This document shows positions 22,214 to 32,576 of a stretch of 64,000 bases of DNA, piece after piece. A program made the translations under genes and the position numbers. The notes below the pieces were generated by a model, which saw nothing but the letters and a program-made list of their open reading frames with translations, did not search any database and was not told the origin of the DNA. This DNA is from Nepenthes gracilis (Eukaryota; Streptophyta; Magnoliopsida; Caryophyllales; Nepenthaceae), in the NCBI GenBank assembly GCA_033239525.1, contig BSYO01000022.1, forward strand, positions 7,149,947 to 7,213,946, given 5' to 3'. Positions within the stretch are counted from its first letter, which is position 1, and each line of letters opens with the position of its first letter.

Positions 22214-23539
22214 ATGGTGAACACGATAGCCAAAGCTAACGACCCCGCTAGAGATACTGCAACTCCGACCAGGACCACGCTGCTGGTGCCATGGTCAACG
22301 GGGCCACGGGCGGAGTTTCACCGCCTTACTTTTAGCAACTGGTGGATCAGATGCAGGTCAACAATCGCATGCTCCAACTACTTTGCGCGCAGAACGAACA
22401 ACGACAACAAGTGACTCCACCAGCACCCATTCCTGCTCCTGCCACCAAAAGGGGTGGCCAGAGGAAGAAGAAGCCGGCCAAGAGGCTCGGAAAGACTGGA
22501 GACAATCTGGCCCCAGCATCCTCCCACGTTCCTGGCCAGAACAGGCCTATGAAACCCTCCGGGAGTACATCTCCGCCAGAGAGCCCAGAAAGAAGAAATC
22601 CCCGATACTCTCGGGCAGAAGACAACCACGCAGTCCGGGAGCGAGCCTCCAGGACTGCCCGATCCACTGGAGGCAGCAGCCGACCGGCTGCTGAACCCAC
22701 CAGAGACAAGACGGAGTTGAGGGATTACCTCAACTCCAAACGATCAGCAAACGTCGCCCGCACCGATCTGCGGGTGGACAAGATCTGAACCATGTGTTCC
22801 AAGAGGAGGAGCGCGCCATCGACCTGGACCGATCTCCTTTCACTGCAGAGATCCTGAGCCATCCACTGCCGTCAAAATTCAAGATGTCGTCCTTTGACTT
22901 ATACGATGGGGGCAGTGATCCGGTTGACCACCTGGATCACTTCCGCACCCATCTGAGTCTACAAGGGCTAGAAGACTCAGCGATGTGCCGCTGCTTCCCG
23001 CTCACACTAAAGGGAGACGCTCGAATCTGGTTCCACCACCTCCCTTCAAGTATTATCAGCAGTTTCTGTGAACTTACAGACCTCTTCCTGGCTCAGTACG
23101 CTTCGAGCCGACGGAAAAGAAACAGCCATGGCATCTCTCCCACATAAAGAAGAAATCGGGAGAGAGCCCACGGCGCTTCCTGGATCGCTTTGTGGCAGAG
23201 GCCAGAAGGATCCCCAGGATCACAGAAGAGATGAAGCTGGGCAGTTTCATCTCTGCACTTACTTACGGTGACTTTTTCAAGCACCTTGCCCAGAAAAATC
23301 CACAGACTTTCCGCGAGGCGAAATCCATCACCAGGGCCTACGCTGCAGCAGAAGCGGCCAACGAGGCAAAATGTCCAAAATGGGCGGGTCAGCCTCGACC
23401 GTTTCCTGGTAAAGGGAAGAGAAAGTATAGCGGCAGAGAACACTCCCGCTAGAAGCAGCGCCGGACTGGGCCCCCAGAACACAGAGACTATGGGCCCACC
23501 AGTTTCACACCTCTGACAGATACGCCCGCCAACGTCCTC
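22214..23539 (+). pseudogene. Element B gag (matrix/capsid part), frameshifted
   Basis: Gag forms the particle that packages element RNA. The start MVNTIAKANDPARDT (22214) matches the MVNTR starts of E and F. The reading passes through three frames: 22214-22414, then 22342-22788 (proline- and lysine-rich, with RRNPRYSRAED shared with F), then 22794-23147 with the capsid core (PSKFKMSSFDLYDGGSDP, VDHLDHFRTHLSLQG), and 23192-23452 (MKLGSFISALTYGDFFKHL). At least three frameshifts and a stop separate these parts, so no full Gag is made. Confidence 0.85.
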
Positions 23540-24271
23540 ATGCAGATCCGTGGAGAAAAATTTCTGAAGTGGCCCAAACCACTGAAGAAAGACTCTGGAA
23601 ACCAGCCAAAGTACTACGACTTCCATCGCTCTGCTGGCCATTCGACTAAGGACTGCAAGACGCTGCAAAGGGAGATCGAGGACCTGATTCGCAGAGGCCA
23701 CCTCACGAATTTTGTTAGAGGTCCTGGACAGAACTCAAGAGTGGCTGATGAAGAGGGGCAGGAGCAGACTCCACCCCGGAACAGGATTGCGGCGGGGGTG
23801 GTTAACATGGTCACCACCCGACCTGCCAAGAACTCGGCGGACAGCAAGGAGCAGCAGACTGGGAGGAAGAAGCAGCGCACAGTAGACAATACTATTAGCT
23901 TCAGTGATAGTGACTCGAATCATGTAATGTCCTCCCATGCTGACCCCCTTATTATATCCGCACTCGTTTCAGAAGGCACTTCAGACTACCAGCTGAAACG
24001 AGTCTTTATTGATAATGAAAGTTTCAAAGATTTGCTTTACTTGGATGCCTTCTTTAAGTTAGGCCAAAAAAAGAATCAATTAAAATCGGCCGAAGGCCCG
24101 TTAGACGGCCTTGACAACGAACCAGTGCCCGTCCAAGGGACTATTCAATTGGAAGTTATCTTAGGGACGTATCCAAAGACAGCAAGTCTCACACTTACCT
24201 TCCTAGTGGTCGACCTACCCTCAGTATACAACGCCATATTGGGCAGGCCTTGCCTGGCGGCATTCAGGTAG
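23540..24271 (+). pseudogene. Element B nucleocapsid and protease segment
   Basis: An uninterrupted frame of 243 codons. Residues about 24-55 form the CCHC-like knuckle of Tat gag (YYDFHRSAGHSTKDC, followed by LQREIEDLIRRGHL); the first cysteines are replaced by Y and F. The C-terminal half is the retroviral-type aspartic protease (RVFIDNESFKDLLYLDAFF, then [17 protein letters not shown]). Many Tat elements carry DNGS at the active site; here it is DNES, so the glycine is lost and activity is doubtful. The frame ends at a stop just after the ILGRP motif. Confidence 0.85.
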
Positions 24272-25677
24272 TTACCTCGATTCCGCACCTCAAAATGAAG
24301 TTTCCAACACCCTACGGTGTTGGGGAGGTGCTAGGCGACCAAATAATCGGACGGACATGCTACATGTCCCAGATTACCCCAAGCGATAGCACTGGCACGA
24401 TGGGAGAACTCGATCACCGAGATGAGACCACCCTACAGCAAGCGCAGTTCGGTGAAGCCACAGATCTGATCCCACTAAATCCGAAGGAACCGAAAAAGTG
24501 TGTGCAGATTGGAGGTTCACTCACTGGCACACTTCGCATAGAACTGATTGCATTTTTGTAACGGAACGCCGATATATTGGCATGGACTCCTGCAGACATG
24601 TCCGGGATTTCGGCTGAGGTGATGGTCCATAAGCTGGGCCTTGATCCTGACCAGAAGCCAATTAGGCAAAAATGGAGGAATCATTTTGTCGAGAAACTGA
24701 TCGCCATCCGAGAGGAGATGAAAAGCTACTGGACGCTGGGTTCATTAGAGAAGTCCAGTACCCAGATTGGCTTTCAAATGTTGTCCTGGGGAAAAAAAGT
24801 AATGAAAAATGGCGAATGTGCGTCGATTTTACCAACGTCAATAAGGCCTGCCCGAAAGACAGTTTTCCCTTGGCCAGGATTGACCTACTGGTTGACTCCA
24901 CGGCTGGATATGAGCTGCTCAGCTTCATGGACGCCTATTCGAGTTACAATCAGATTCGAATGAGTCCAGAGGACGAGGAATATACATCGTTCATGACAGA
25001 CCAGGGCACCTATTACTACAAAGTGATGCCCTTCGGACTGAAGAATGCTGGGGCAACTTACCAGCGACTGGTCAACAAGATGTTCAAAAGTAGATTGGTC
25101 GCAACATAGAAGTCTACGTCGACGACATGCTCGTCAAGAGCAGAGTCACTGGCGACTACATACGTGACCTGGAAGAATCATTTGAAGAGCTCCGCCAGCA
25201 CCAAATGAAATTGAATCCAGCCAAGTGCGTCTTCGGGGTAGCTTCTGGGAAGTTCTTGGGTTTCATCGTCTCCCAGCGAGGGATCGAGGCAAACCCAAAA
25301 AAATTAAGGCCCTCAATGACATGGCTACCCCACGAAACGTCAAAGACGTCCAGCGATTGACTGGGCGGCTGGCAGCTTTGTCCCGCTTCCTCGCGAAGTC
25401 CGATGACAAGTACCAGCCTTTCTTTAAAGACCTAAGAGGGACAAAATCCAACGGATTCCAGTAGACGACTGACTGCAAGACAGCCTTCGATAATTGAAGC
25501 AGTATCTAGCCAGCCCATCATTGCTAGCGTCACCCAAAGACAGAGAGGAGCTGTACCTTTACCTGGCAGTATCAGAAGTGGCCCTCAGCTCCGTCATTGT
25601 GCGCTAGGAATCCGATGCCCAACAACCGGTCTACTATGTGAGCAAAACATTGACCGGCCCAGAAATACGATATCCAC
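24272..25677 (+). pseudogene. Element B reverse transcriptase, frameshifted
   Basis: Reverse transcriptase copies element RNA into DNA. The frame 24672-25109 gives LLDAGFIREVQYPDWLSNVV, KWRMCVDFTNVNKACPKDSF, LLSFMDAYSSYNQI and MPFGLKNAGATYQRLVNKMF. A one-base frameshift near 25090 moves the reading so that the intact catalytic YVDD falls at 25115-25126, followed by MLVKSRVTGDYI and NPAKCVFGVASGKFLGFIVS. The thumb and RNase H connection to 25677 has further stops. The catalytic aspartates survive, but the chain is broken. Confidence 0.88.
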
Positions 25678-26835
25678 GTGCAAAAAATGGCCCTAGCACT
25701 TATCTTCGCAGCACGGAAATTGAGGTCATACTTTCAGGCGTATCGCATAGTGGTCCTTACTGACCAGCCGCTGAAAGGCGTACTCCAGAAACCAGACATT
25801 TCAGGACGGCTGATAAAGTGGGCGATCGAGTTGAGAGAGTTCGACATCGAATTAAGGCCCAGACCTGCCATAAAAGCGCAGGCTCTGGCTGACTTTATTG
25901 TTGAGACCACGACCCCAATTCACGAGGAGCAGCCCGCAGAAAACGTAAAACAGCCCGATGAGGTTCCAGAATGGACACTCCACGTGGATGGATCATCCAC
26001 GGACAGTGGCAGCGGAGCAGGGGTGGTCCTTACGACCCCTGATGGATTCGAGATCAAGTATTCCCTAAAACTTGACTTCCCGACGACCAACAACGTCACC
26101 GAGTACGAAGCCCTGCTAGCCGGCCTACGATTAGCAAAGGAGTGCTCTGCCAAGAGGTTGGCGGTTTACAGTGACTCCGAACTAATCGTCAACCAAGTCA
26201 ACGGGGGCTTCAAGGCAAACAATCCTTCCTTGGCCAAGTACCTGGCAAAGGCAAGGGAGGCCATCCAGGGTTTCGACAAACTAACCCTGGTTCACATTCC
26301 TCGAACTAAGAACTGGAAGGCAAACAGGTTGGCTAGAGCCGCTGCTGCTGAAAACCCAGAACAGTATTCGATGGACATGCGGGAGATCCTAAATGCTCCC
26401 AGCATAGAGAAACAGGAGGCAATGCAGATTTTTGAGATGGAAAACTGGATGACGCCCTACCTTAGATATTTGGCCGACGGATCACTCCCAGAGGACGCCG
26501 AAAAGGCCAAGCGAATTAAAAAGACAATTGGCTGGTACACGATAGTCGATGGGCGGCTGTATCGCCGCGGATACTCAACTTCGTATCTCCGCTGTCTATC
26601 TCCTGAGGAAGCCGACTACGCGCTGGGCAAAGTTCACCTCAAGATTTGTGGATCACACGTAGGCAGAAAAAATCTGGCCTTCAAGATCATACGACAGGGC
26701 TATTATTGGCCCTCGATGAAGAAGGACGCGCTAGAGTTTGTGAAGAAATGTGAAAGCTGCCAGCTTCACGGCAACCTTCACCACCAGCCGTCCGCTGACC
26801 TGAAGTCACTTCAGGCTCCATGGCCCTTCGCGTAA
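25678..26835 (+). CDS. Element B RNase H, second RNase H and integrase head (385-codon frame)
   Basis: The longest open frame of the window. Residues about 1-85 are the end of the RT-linked RNase H (VLTDQPLKGVLQKPDISG, AQALADFIVE). Residues about 100-230 are a second RNase H of the plant/archaeal type (WTLHVDGSSTDSGSGAGVV, TEYEALLAGLRLA, YSDSELIVNQVNG), the marker of the Tat lineage; its D, E and D residues are in place. Residues about 285-370 are the integrase zinc-binding module (HLKICGSH, CESC). The frame ends in WPFA-stop where relatives read on, so a nonsense change cuts the polyprotein before the integrase core. This is a surviving piece of pol, not a separate gene. Confidence 0.88.
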   Translation: MQKMALALIFAARKLRSYFQAYRIVVLTDQPLKGVLQKPDISGRLIKWAIELREFDIELRPRPAIKAQALADFIVETTTPIHEEQPAENVKQPDEVPEWTLHVDGSSTDSGSGAGVVLTTPDGFEIKYSLKLDFPTTNNVTEYEALLAGLRLAKECSAKRLAVYSDSELIVNQVNGGFKANNPSLAKYLAKAREAIQGFDKLTLVHIPRTKNWKANRLARAAAAENPEQYSMDMREILNAPSIEKQEAMQIFEMENWMTPYLRYLADGSLPEDAEKAKRIKKTIGWYTIVDGRLYRRGYSTSYLRCLSPEEADYALGKVHLKICGSHVGRKNLAFKIIRQGYYWPSMKKDALEFVKKCESCQLHGNLHHQPSADLKSLQAPWPFA

Positions 26836-27681
26836 TGGGGGCTCGATATTCTCGGCCCATTCCCCATTGCTATGGGGCAGAGGAAGTTTATCATCGCGGG
26901 CATCGACTACTTCACCAAGTGGGTCGAGGCAGTCCCGCTGGCAAAAATCACGGAACACAATGCGCTAGAATTTCTTCGTTAAAGCATTGTCTGCAGGTTT
27001 GGCATCCCAGAAGTCGTAGTGGCAGACAACGGGACCCAATTTTTAGGGAAACACTTCACCAAGTATTGCGCCAGCCTTGGCATCAAGCTGGTCCACACTT
27101 CGGTGGCATACCCCCAGGCCAACGGACAGGTGGAAGTCACGAACCGTACGCTACTCCACGGGTTAAAGACTAAGCTAGAGGACGCTGGGGGCTCCTGGGT
27201 TTATGAGCTCCCTTCCGTTCCCTGGTCTTATCAAACAACACCGAAGGAACCAACGCGCGAGACACCCTTTAGCCTCTGTTACGGGACTGAAGCGATAATT
27301 TTGGTCGAAATCGGGCTTCCAAGTCTCAGGGTGGAGTCTTTCGACCCACAGACCAACTCCCAGAAAATCAGGGAACATTTAGACCTGCTAGAGGATGCCC
27401 ACAACGCCGCCAAAATACAGATAGCGGCGTACCAACACCGAGTTATCCGGTACTACAATAAAAAGGTGAAAGTCCGATAGTTCGACGTTGGAGACTTGGT
27501 CCTACGAGGCGTCGAGGCCACAGGCAAGCCGGCCGGCCGCAACAAGCTCTCTCTCAACTGGGAGATACCCTTCCTTGTCTCCGCCATCCTACGAAACGAA
27601 GCATACAAACTCCGAAACCAGGATGGGAAGTTAGTCCCGCGAACGTGGAATGCAATCCACCTCAAGCGTTACTTCCAGTAA
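26836..27681 (+). pseudogene. Element B integrase core and C terminus
   Basis: Integrase inserts the DNA copy. The catalytic aspartates and glutamate are recognisable in AGIDYFTKWVEAVP, VVVADNGTQFLG and PQANGQVEVTNRTLLHGL. In-frame stops lie at about 26833 (after WPFA), 26981 (EFLR-stop) and 27478 (KVR-stop before FDVGD). The first and third fit single C-to-T changes of CAA or CAG codons. The C-terminal part ends in VPRTWNAIHLKRYFQ with the stop at 27679-27681, as in element E. Confidence 0.88.
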
Positions 27682-27873
27682 GGAACCTAGGTACGCACTC
27701 ACCTACTTGTGTGCATTCATTCGCATGCTTGTTTTAATTTGACAAAATAAGAAGTTTACTTAGCATATAGGACCCTAGTTTTTGTGCATGTATATTTTGT
27801 GTTTGCCTTGCAGGTTTACCCGACCTAGACTGCCCCTAAGTCGGGAGGGTCCTCACCCTCTCGTTAAACCCTA

Positions 27874-28089
27874 GTCATCCAGGTAGCCCAGAAGTGGACT
27901 GAAACCCTGGTCATCCAGGTGGCCCAGATGCGGTCTGAAATCCTGGTCAACCAGGTGGCCCAGAAGCAGTCTGAAGCCCTAGTCATCCAGGTGGCCCAGA
28001 AGCGGTCTGAAACCCTGGTCATCCAGGTGGCCCATGAGCAGTCTGAAACCTTGGTCATCCAAGTGACCCGATAGCGGTCTAAAAACCAT
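27874..28089 (+). repeat. 36-bp minisatellite, six copies
   Basis: Six contiguous copies of a 36-base unit built around GTCATCCAGGTGGCCCAGAA and GCGGTCTGAAACCCTG, with a few substitutions each. It lies 190 bases after the pol stop and before the 3' end of the antisense gene. Confidence 0.9.
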
Positions 28090-28159
28090 AGGGGGCAAGT
28101 ATGGCACACGCGAAGACCTCCTCTCGGGGAGCAGCAACGCCAGTCAACGACGGTCGAAG

Positions 28160-28498
28160 GGAGAAACATTTCTTCTCCAACATTGGCTGCCCAAGTCATC
28201 ACTTGCACGGTGCCACCAGGCTGGTTAATACAACCGCCTGACTAGCTTAAGGATCTTATTCCTTCTGCAGCCAGCCAACCAGGTTGGCCGCCCCACGCAG
28301 TAACCTTCTCAACGAAAAGGTAGCGCGATTGAACAGTGGCGAGAAGCGTTTCTTCTCCAACGCTGACTGCCCAAGTTACCACTTGGACAGCACCGCAAGA
28401 CTAGTTAACACAACCACCTGCCAAGCCTAGAGACTTAGCTCCTTAGGCAACCAAGCAACGGTCGCCGGCCAACCAGGTTGGCCGCCTAGTGCAATGAT
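28160..28498 (+). repeat. Imperfect direct repeat pair, about 150 bp each
   Basis: Copy one is 28160-28302 and copy two 28340-28498. Shared blocks in order are TTTCTTCTCCAAC, GCCCAAGT, CACTTG, ACAACC and CCAACCAGGTTGGCCGCC. The last contains a CCAACCTGGTTGG-type palindrome. Confidence 0.75.
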
Positions 28499-28642
28499 CC
28501 ACACAAACACAAAAAGCAATAAGGACAATGGACACCAAATTGAAAAAAATTTCCATTTTATTGCTCAAAAAGTGTATTACAATTTACACAAAATCAAAAA
28601 ACACAAAAGAAATACAAAAGGCTACAAAGGCAGTGGACCACC

Positions 28643-30428
28643 CTAGCTGTCTCGGGGCTCTCCTACCAAGTCTTCCTTACGTTGCGCTGCGTGGTTACTT
28701 TGATTAATAAACTCAACTGGAAAGTTAGGATCGATTAACCGTGTAACGCGCCGTCCAATGTTGAGCCCCTCTAACAGCCGGGTGTGTAGTGCGCCTCCGA
28801 TCTCATGGAGGCTGATCCGGGTGGCCAATTCATTCTCTGAGGTGGCAGCTCGATCTGTAAGGCGTTTATTGCTCGCCTTAAGTCGATCCTCCTCCTCCTT
28901 CAAGCGAGCAACCTCGGCCTTCAGTTCAGCATTCTCTGCCTTCATGCCCGCCATGACAGCCTCAAGAGCAGCGGTCTGCTCATGGAGCTCCTCTCCTAAG
29001 GCGGCCAGCTTGGCCTCCAGCCATGCGATCTCAGCCTCCCGATCCGCGATGATGCGATCACGTTACTCCACTTCCCTGGAGAAAGCTGAGGTCAACCTCC
29101 TTGACTGCACAAGACAAAAGCAAAACGTAAATCATAAACACAGGAAAGAAAGGAATACAAGGAAGCCGTTGCAGAAGTCATACCTCATAAATCTTCCTGA
29201 AGAGCCTCACAGGCCTGGACTCTAGGCCTGGCCCAGCTAGTGGTGGACCAGTTGGCGGTGGACCAGGAGATAACGAACCAGGAGCATCCTCTGGCGCCAA
29301 GCATGCCGCTGCCTCATCCAAAATGCGGTCCAGAAACTCATCATCGTCAACAGCAGCGGCGGGCTCCTCTCTTGCAGCTTCCGGCGACCGCAGCAAGCCT
29401 CTTCACCTTGGCTACCCCTGGAGCGGCTGCTGGAGGATCAGCCCTCGTCGACAGCTCCACAATAAAAACTCGTGAGCCCTCAACCATGTCTCGAGCCGGC
29501 TCCTCCCGTGACTCCATCCGGCAGCGCACAGGACCACCTAAATCACACAGCCGGGCTGCTCCTCCGGCCTCCGCCAACCTGTCTTCAATAAACCTCCCAG
29601 CTCCAGCAGTGCTGCCAGATCCGAAGCAGATCCGGCAGCCACGTAATCAAGGTGTGACGAAGATGAGGAAGGCGTACCAGTTGCCCTCTCAGAAAACTCC
29701 TCCTCTGTGCGCCTTGGGCGGATGATCACGCCCCTTAATTCCTCAGGATTCATCATCCTAACCGGAGGATGTGGCTTCTGAACTGAAGATGGCGGCTCCC
29801 AGTTCACCTTCTTGGACTTCGCCCGGGAGACCAAGAAGTCCCTTTTGAACTCATCGGGATTGGCTCGAATGGCCTTGGTTAGCCATGCGTACGCAGCGCA
29901 ATCCGCCGCAGACGGCGTACCAGAGTACACCTCAGGAATCTCACCCCAACTCCTGGCAAGAGGCCATTCCTTCACCACCTTCACGAAGAAGAACTGGTTT
30001 TTCTAGTTCTTCAACGAGTCGTGAATGGCCGTGCTAATCTTTATTCCAGTACGGGGAGAGAGCGATATCCACTCACTCCCAGGGTTCAATTTGAACACGA
30101 CCCTAACGCCGGTCATCCTAAACCTCTAGCCAAGTTTCCGGGAAAAAATACACAAAGTGCATAGATACCTCACGGCGTTGGCGTGAAGCTGGGCGATGGG
30201 CACTCGCAGAGCCTTCATAATGGATTCCAGCTCCTCCGGCAGCGGCAGGCGGAGGCCACTCCTCAGATGGGCTTCGTAGACAGTAATGTACCCCTCCGAT
30301 GGGGTAAAGGCTTTGTCGTCCTTGCCCGGAACCCTCCAGGCCATCTCCTTGGGAATATTGAATTCAACGCATAGTGCCTTAATATCATTTTCTCTCAAAA
30401 CGGAGGAGAAATCTGCAACGGAAGCCAT
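28643..30428 (-). pseudogene. Element B antisense gene (Tat extra ORF)
   Basis: Minus-strand gene opposite to gag-pol. From ATG at 30428 it encodes MASVADFSSVL, then AWRVPGKDDKAFTPSEGYI and LRSGLRLPLPEELESIM. This matches the 'putative gypsy-type transposon' N-terminal domain (PF04195-like) found in plant retroelement extra ORFs. After VRYL comes a GT...AG segment of about 60 bases (about 30173-30110) that looks like a short intron. Reading resumes at FKLNPGSEWISLSPRTGIK and, past one stop, at FFFVKVVKEWPLARSWGEIP (29984 leftwards). A proline/serine-rich middle follows. The C terminus is a coiled coil (MKAENAELKAEVARLKEEED) that ends at 28643. Frameshifts occur around 29540 and 29180, and a stop lies near 29063. 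Function is unknown. Element E carries a related gene at 52056-53884. Confidence 0.75.
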
Positions 30429-30500
30429 GATTGAGCAAAAAATAGGAAGGGTTTGTCTGAGAAATAAGGAGGAAGAAGACGACGGGTTGACAGCGTAAAT

Positions 30501-30513
30501 GATTTTAAAAATA
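30501..30513 (-). promoter_or_regulatory. Candidate TATA box of the antisense gene in B
   Basis: On the minus strand TATTTTTAAAATC lies 73-85 bases before the antisense ATG (30428), a normal plant promoter distance. It lies about 210 bases downstream (in minus sense) of the 36-bp array at 30721-30888. Confidence 0.5.
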
Positions 30514-30720
30514 CGGAAGGGAGACTTAAGCGCCAAGCGTGAAACCCCTCATTAATGACGACGTCAGTCCTGCCATGTGTCACCTCCCTACTTGACCCTT
30601 CAAAAGGATGAATCTCTGGCGCATTAATGGCCAGGATCTCCGCGCAACCAAAGGAAGACACTTGTCGCTTTCTGCCTTGCAAACCGGCCCAAGGCTGGAA
30701 AAAGGCATTTCCAGAATTGG

Positions 30721-30888
30721 CCAAGACGGTCAACAATTCTGGTACTCTGAAATTGACCAAGATGGTCAACAATTCTGGTACTCCAAAATTGACCAAAGTG
30801 GTCAACAATTCTGGTGCTCCGGAATTGACCAGAACGGTCAACAATTCTGGTGCTTCGGAATCGACCGGGATGGTCAATAATTCCAGTC
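30721..30888 (+). repeat. 36-bp minisatellite with W-box motifs, 4.7 copies
   Basis: Contiguous 36-base units at 30721, 30757, 30793, 30829 and 30865 (partial). Each holds GGTCAACAATTCTGGT, and the unit joints read TTGACC. TTGAC is the core W-box of WRKY factors, so every unit carries a pair facing both ways. The unit length is a multiple of three, which keeps frames open on both strands (90-95 codons); I regard those as by-products. The array lies upstream of the antisense gene's promoter. Confidence 0.88.
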
Positions 30889-30989
30889 AAACTCTCCTTC
30901 ATGCCTTTTCATGAAGTGCCACGAGATCTTCAAAGCACTCAGGGGCATCCCATCATGAACATACTGGAGGCCGAAAATCTGACCACCAG

Positions 30990-31002
30990 CATGGGGGGCT
31001 AG
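30990..31002 (+). other. Element B polypurine tract
   Basis: CATGGGGGGCTAG directly precedes the 3' LTR start TGATCGG. Element E has GGCATGGGAGGCTAA before its 3' LTR, which supports this as the plus-strand primer site. Confidence 0.8.
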
Positions 31003-32172
31003 TGATCGGTATACCAAAAATAGGCTGGCCCCAAAAAAGTCAAAGGCCTAAGACGATGGTCAACACATTGATGGCCTAATTGGAAAACAGGCCCAAAAGC
31101 TGGAAAGCCCAGGACGGTTAACACTGGCGTTGACCGTCCGGGCGGCCAACTCACAAGCAGGCAGTCAACTCAAACGTTGACCATCTGCCTTATGCGCATT
31201 GGGCTCAAAGATGCTTTACTACAATAATGGGCCTGGCTTACTCAGGCCCATGGCCCATCAGGCGGTTAATAGCTGACGTCCTTCACAAGGGCGGCCAACA
31301 CGCATGCTGCCGGTCAACTCAAATGTTGACCGTCCACGTTTTACACAATGGGCCCCAAGAAGCCTTTCTACAGTAACGGGCCTGACCCGTTTAGACCCAC
31401 AAATCATCAAAAGGTCAGCAACAGCTTTCCAAGGATATTTCATGATCTCAGCTGGTACCAAAAAGAATATTGGTGATATTGGCGCCTCCCCTATAAGGAA
31501 GGCACCAGATTTCTCCCAAATCTCTGCCAGCCCAGGCTTTCCAACAACAACATGCACAAATGGAAAGCGCACGATTTTGAAAGCTGTTCGCTGCCTCACA
31601 AGGAAACAATGTCGATCAACTTGGCAACTGGCATCTGCTCTAGAAGGCAAGCCCGCCAGCAGATTAGGAAGGCAATCACTCCTTCCAAAGGAGGAGGATC
31701 GCCCTCTCAGCTACAAAAGAAGCTATTGAATCATCATTCAAGGCATGCTTTCATTGATGCTTTCGGTGACACAACGCAAACGCTCTCAATCACGCTTTCT
31801 GAAAGTCAATTGAGTGCTCTGAGAAATTTACTTTCACTGCCACCTTCATCCTCCAAAAAATCATAAGGCAACAAGCAGACCCTCACGGCCATTTACTGCC
31901 TTCCCACCTCCCAGATCTAAGAAGATCTCACGTCTCTCTTACATCTAGATCAAACACTCAAACTCTCTCTCTCTCTATTTCAGTTTCTTTCTTACAAAAA
32001 CTATTCTACTGACTTGAGCGTCGGAGTACTTTTGGTGGGATAATTTTTCACCGAACACGCTGACCTCTTGTTCTGTTTAGTGGTGTGTAGGGTCCAACTT
32101 AGAGAACGGAGCCGGAGCCAAGACAATAAGATCATCCGAATCTGTTCGAAGTTCGGATCCAGAGACGCATCA
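31003..32172 (+). repeat. Element B 3' LTR
   Basis: 1170 bases from TGATCGGTATACC to AGACGCATCA, colinear with the 5' LTR. It is followed by the right target-site duplication TGAAA (32173-32177) and then by the continuation of tandem unit 1. Confidence 0.92.
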
Positions 32173-32177
32173 TGAAA

Positions 32178-32576
32178 TAAATTTGATAAAAAGATAAAAA
32201 GGTGTTAGATTCTACCAATAAAATGACCTTATAAGCAAATATAAGGGGTTCATTAGTTAGGGTCATAAATCGAGAATAAGTTGATTAAAGTCGGGTACGT
32301 CTATACCATCATAACTATAAGTTGACTTTCATATTGTATTATTTTTATTTATTGGAGAAGTTTAAAGAATTTTTTTCGATAATTCTTAGTTATTGATTAT
32401 TAATAAAATTAGTGTGTTATTTTTTATTATTTTAGATTTATCTTAGTGATATACTTATCTATAAAAATTAATTTAGATTTATATCTAGTAAAGAATATAC
32501 ATATTCGTATACTTTGCTTTTGCTTGTTTAAATGGTCCAAATGAATCGATATTAGGAATCCTTTAGTTCTCTTAAG
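32178..32576 (+). repeat. Candidate copia 5' LTR region, tandem copy 1
   Basis: AT-rich sequence before the copia primer site, repeated near 36260-36660 and 43690-44089. By position it should include the copia 5' LTR, with an AAGTGGTATCAGAG junction at its end. Clean TG...CA ends are not visible, so the LTR start is undetermined. Confidence 0.4.

Larger units (their letters stand above)
27682..28642. other. Element B region between pol and the antisense gene
   Basis: Non-coding. It contains the six-unit 36-bp array at 27874-28089 and a pair of imperfect direct repeats (28160-28302 and 28340-28498). Both direct repeats hold TTTCTTCTCCAACG/A and CCAACCAGGTTGGCCGCC. Long tandem-repeat-bearing regions after pol are common in the Tat lineage. 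Confidence 0.7.
20964..32172 (+). mobile_element. Element B: complete-structure Tat-lineage retrotransposon
   Basis: An 11.2-kb element with two LTRs (20964-22130 and 31003-32172), TGAT...ATCA ends and a 5-bp target-site duplication TGAAA (20959-20963 and 32173-32177). It has a primer-binding site, gag, protease, reverse transcriptase, RNase H, second RNase H and integrase on the plus strand. A 3.3-kb region with a minus-strand gene and a polypurine tract then precede the 3' LTR. Gag-pol carries several frameshifts and stops, so it is not autonomous. The LTRs differ at about 29 places in their first 420 bases (my count by eye), so the insertion is not recent. The empty site survives at about 36255 and 43685. 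Confidence 0.93.

Noticed and set aside
22090..22709. Several minus-strand frames opposite gag of element B
   Set aside because: Shadows of the GC-rich gag coding strand; only the plus-strand products match retroviral gag.
27874..28089. 36-bp repeats resembling CRISPR repeat length
   Set aside because: Units are contiguous without spacers, lie inside a plant retrotransposon and have no cas genes; this is a minisatellite.
30608..30914. Open frames of 90-95 codons on both strands across the W-box array
   Set aside because: The 36-base period keeps several frames open at once; the repeated peptides have no start context or family and are by-products of the array.
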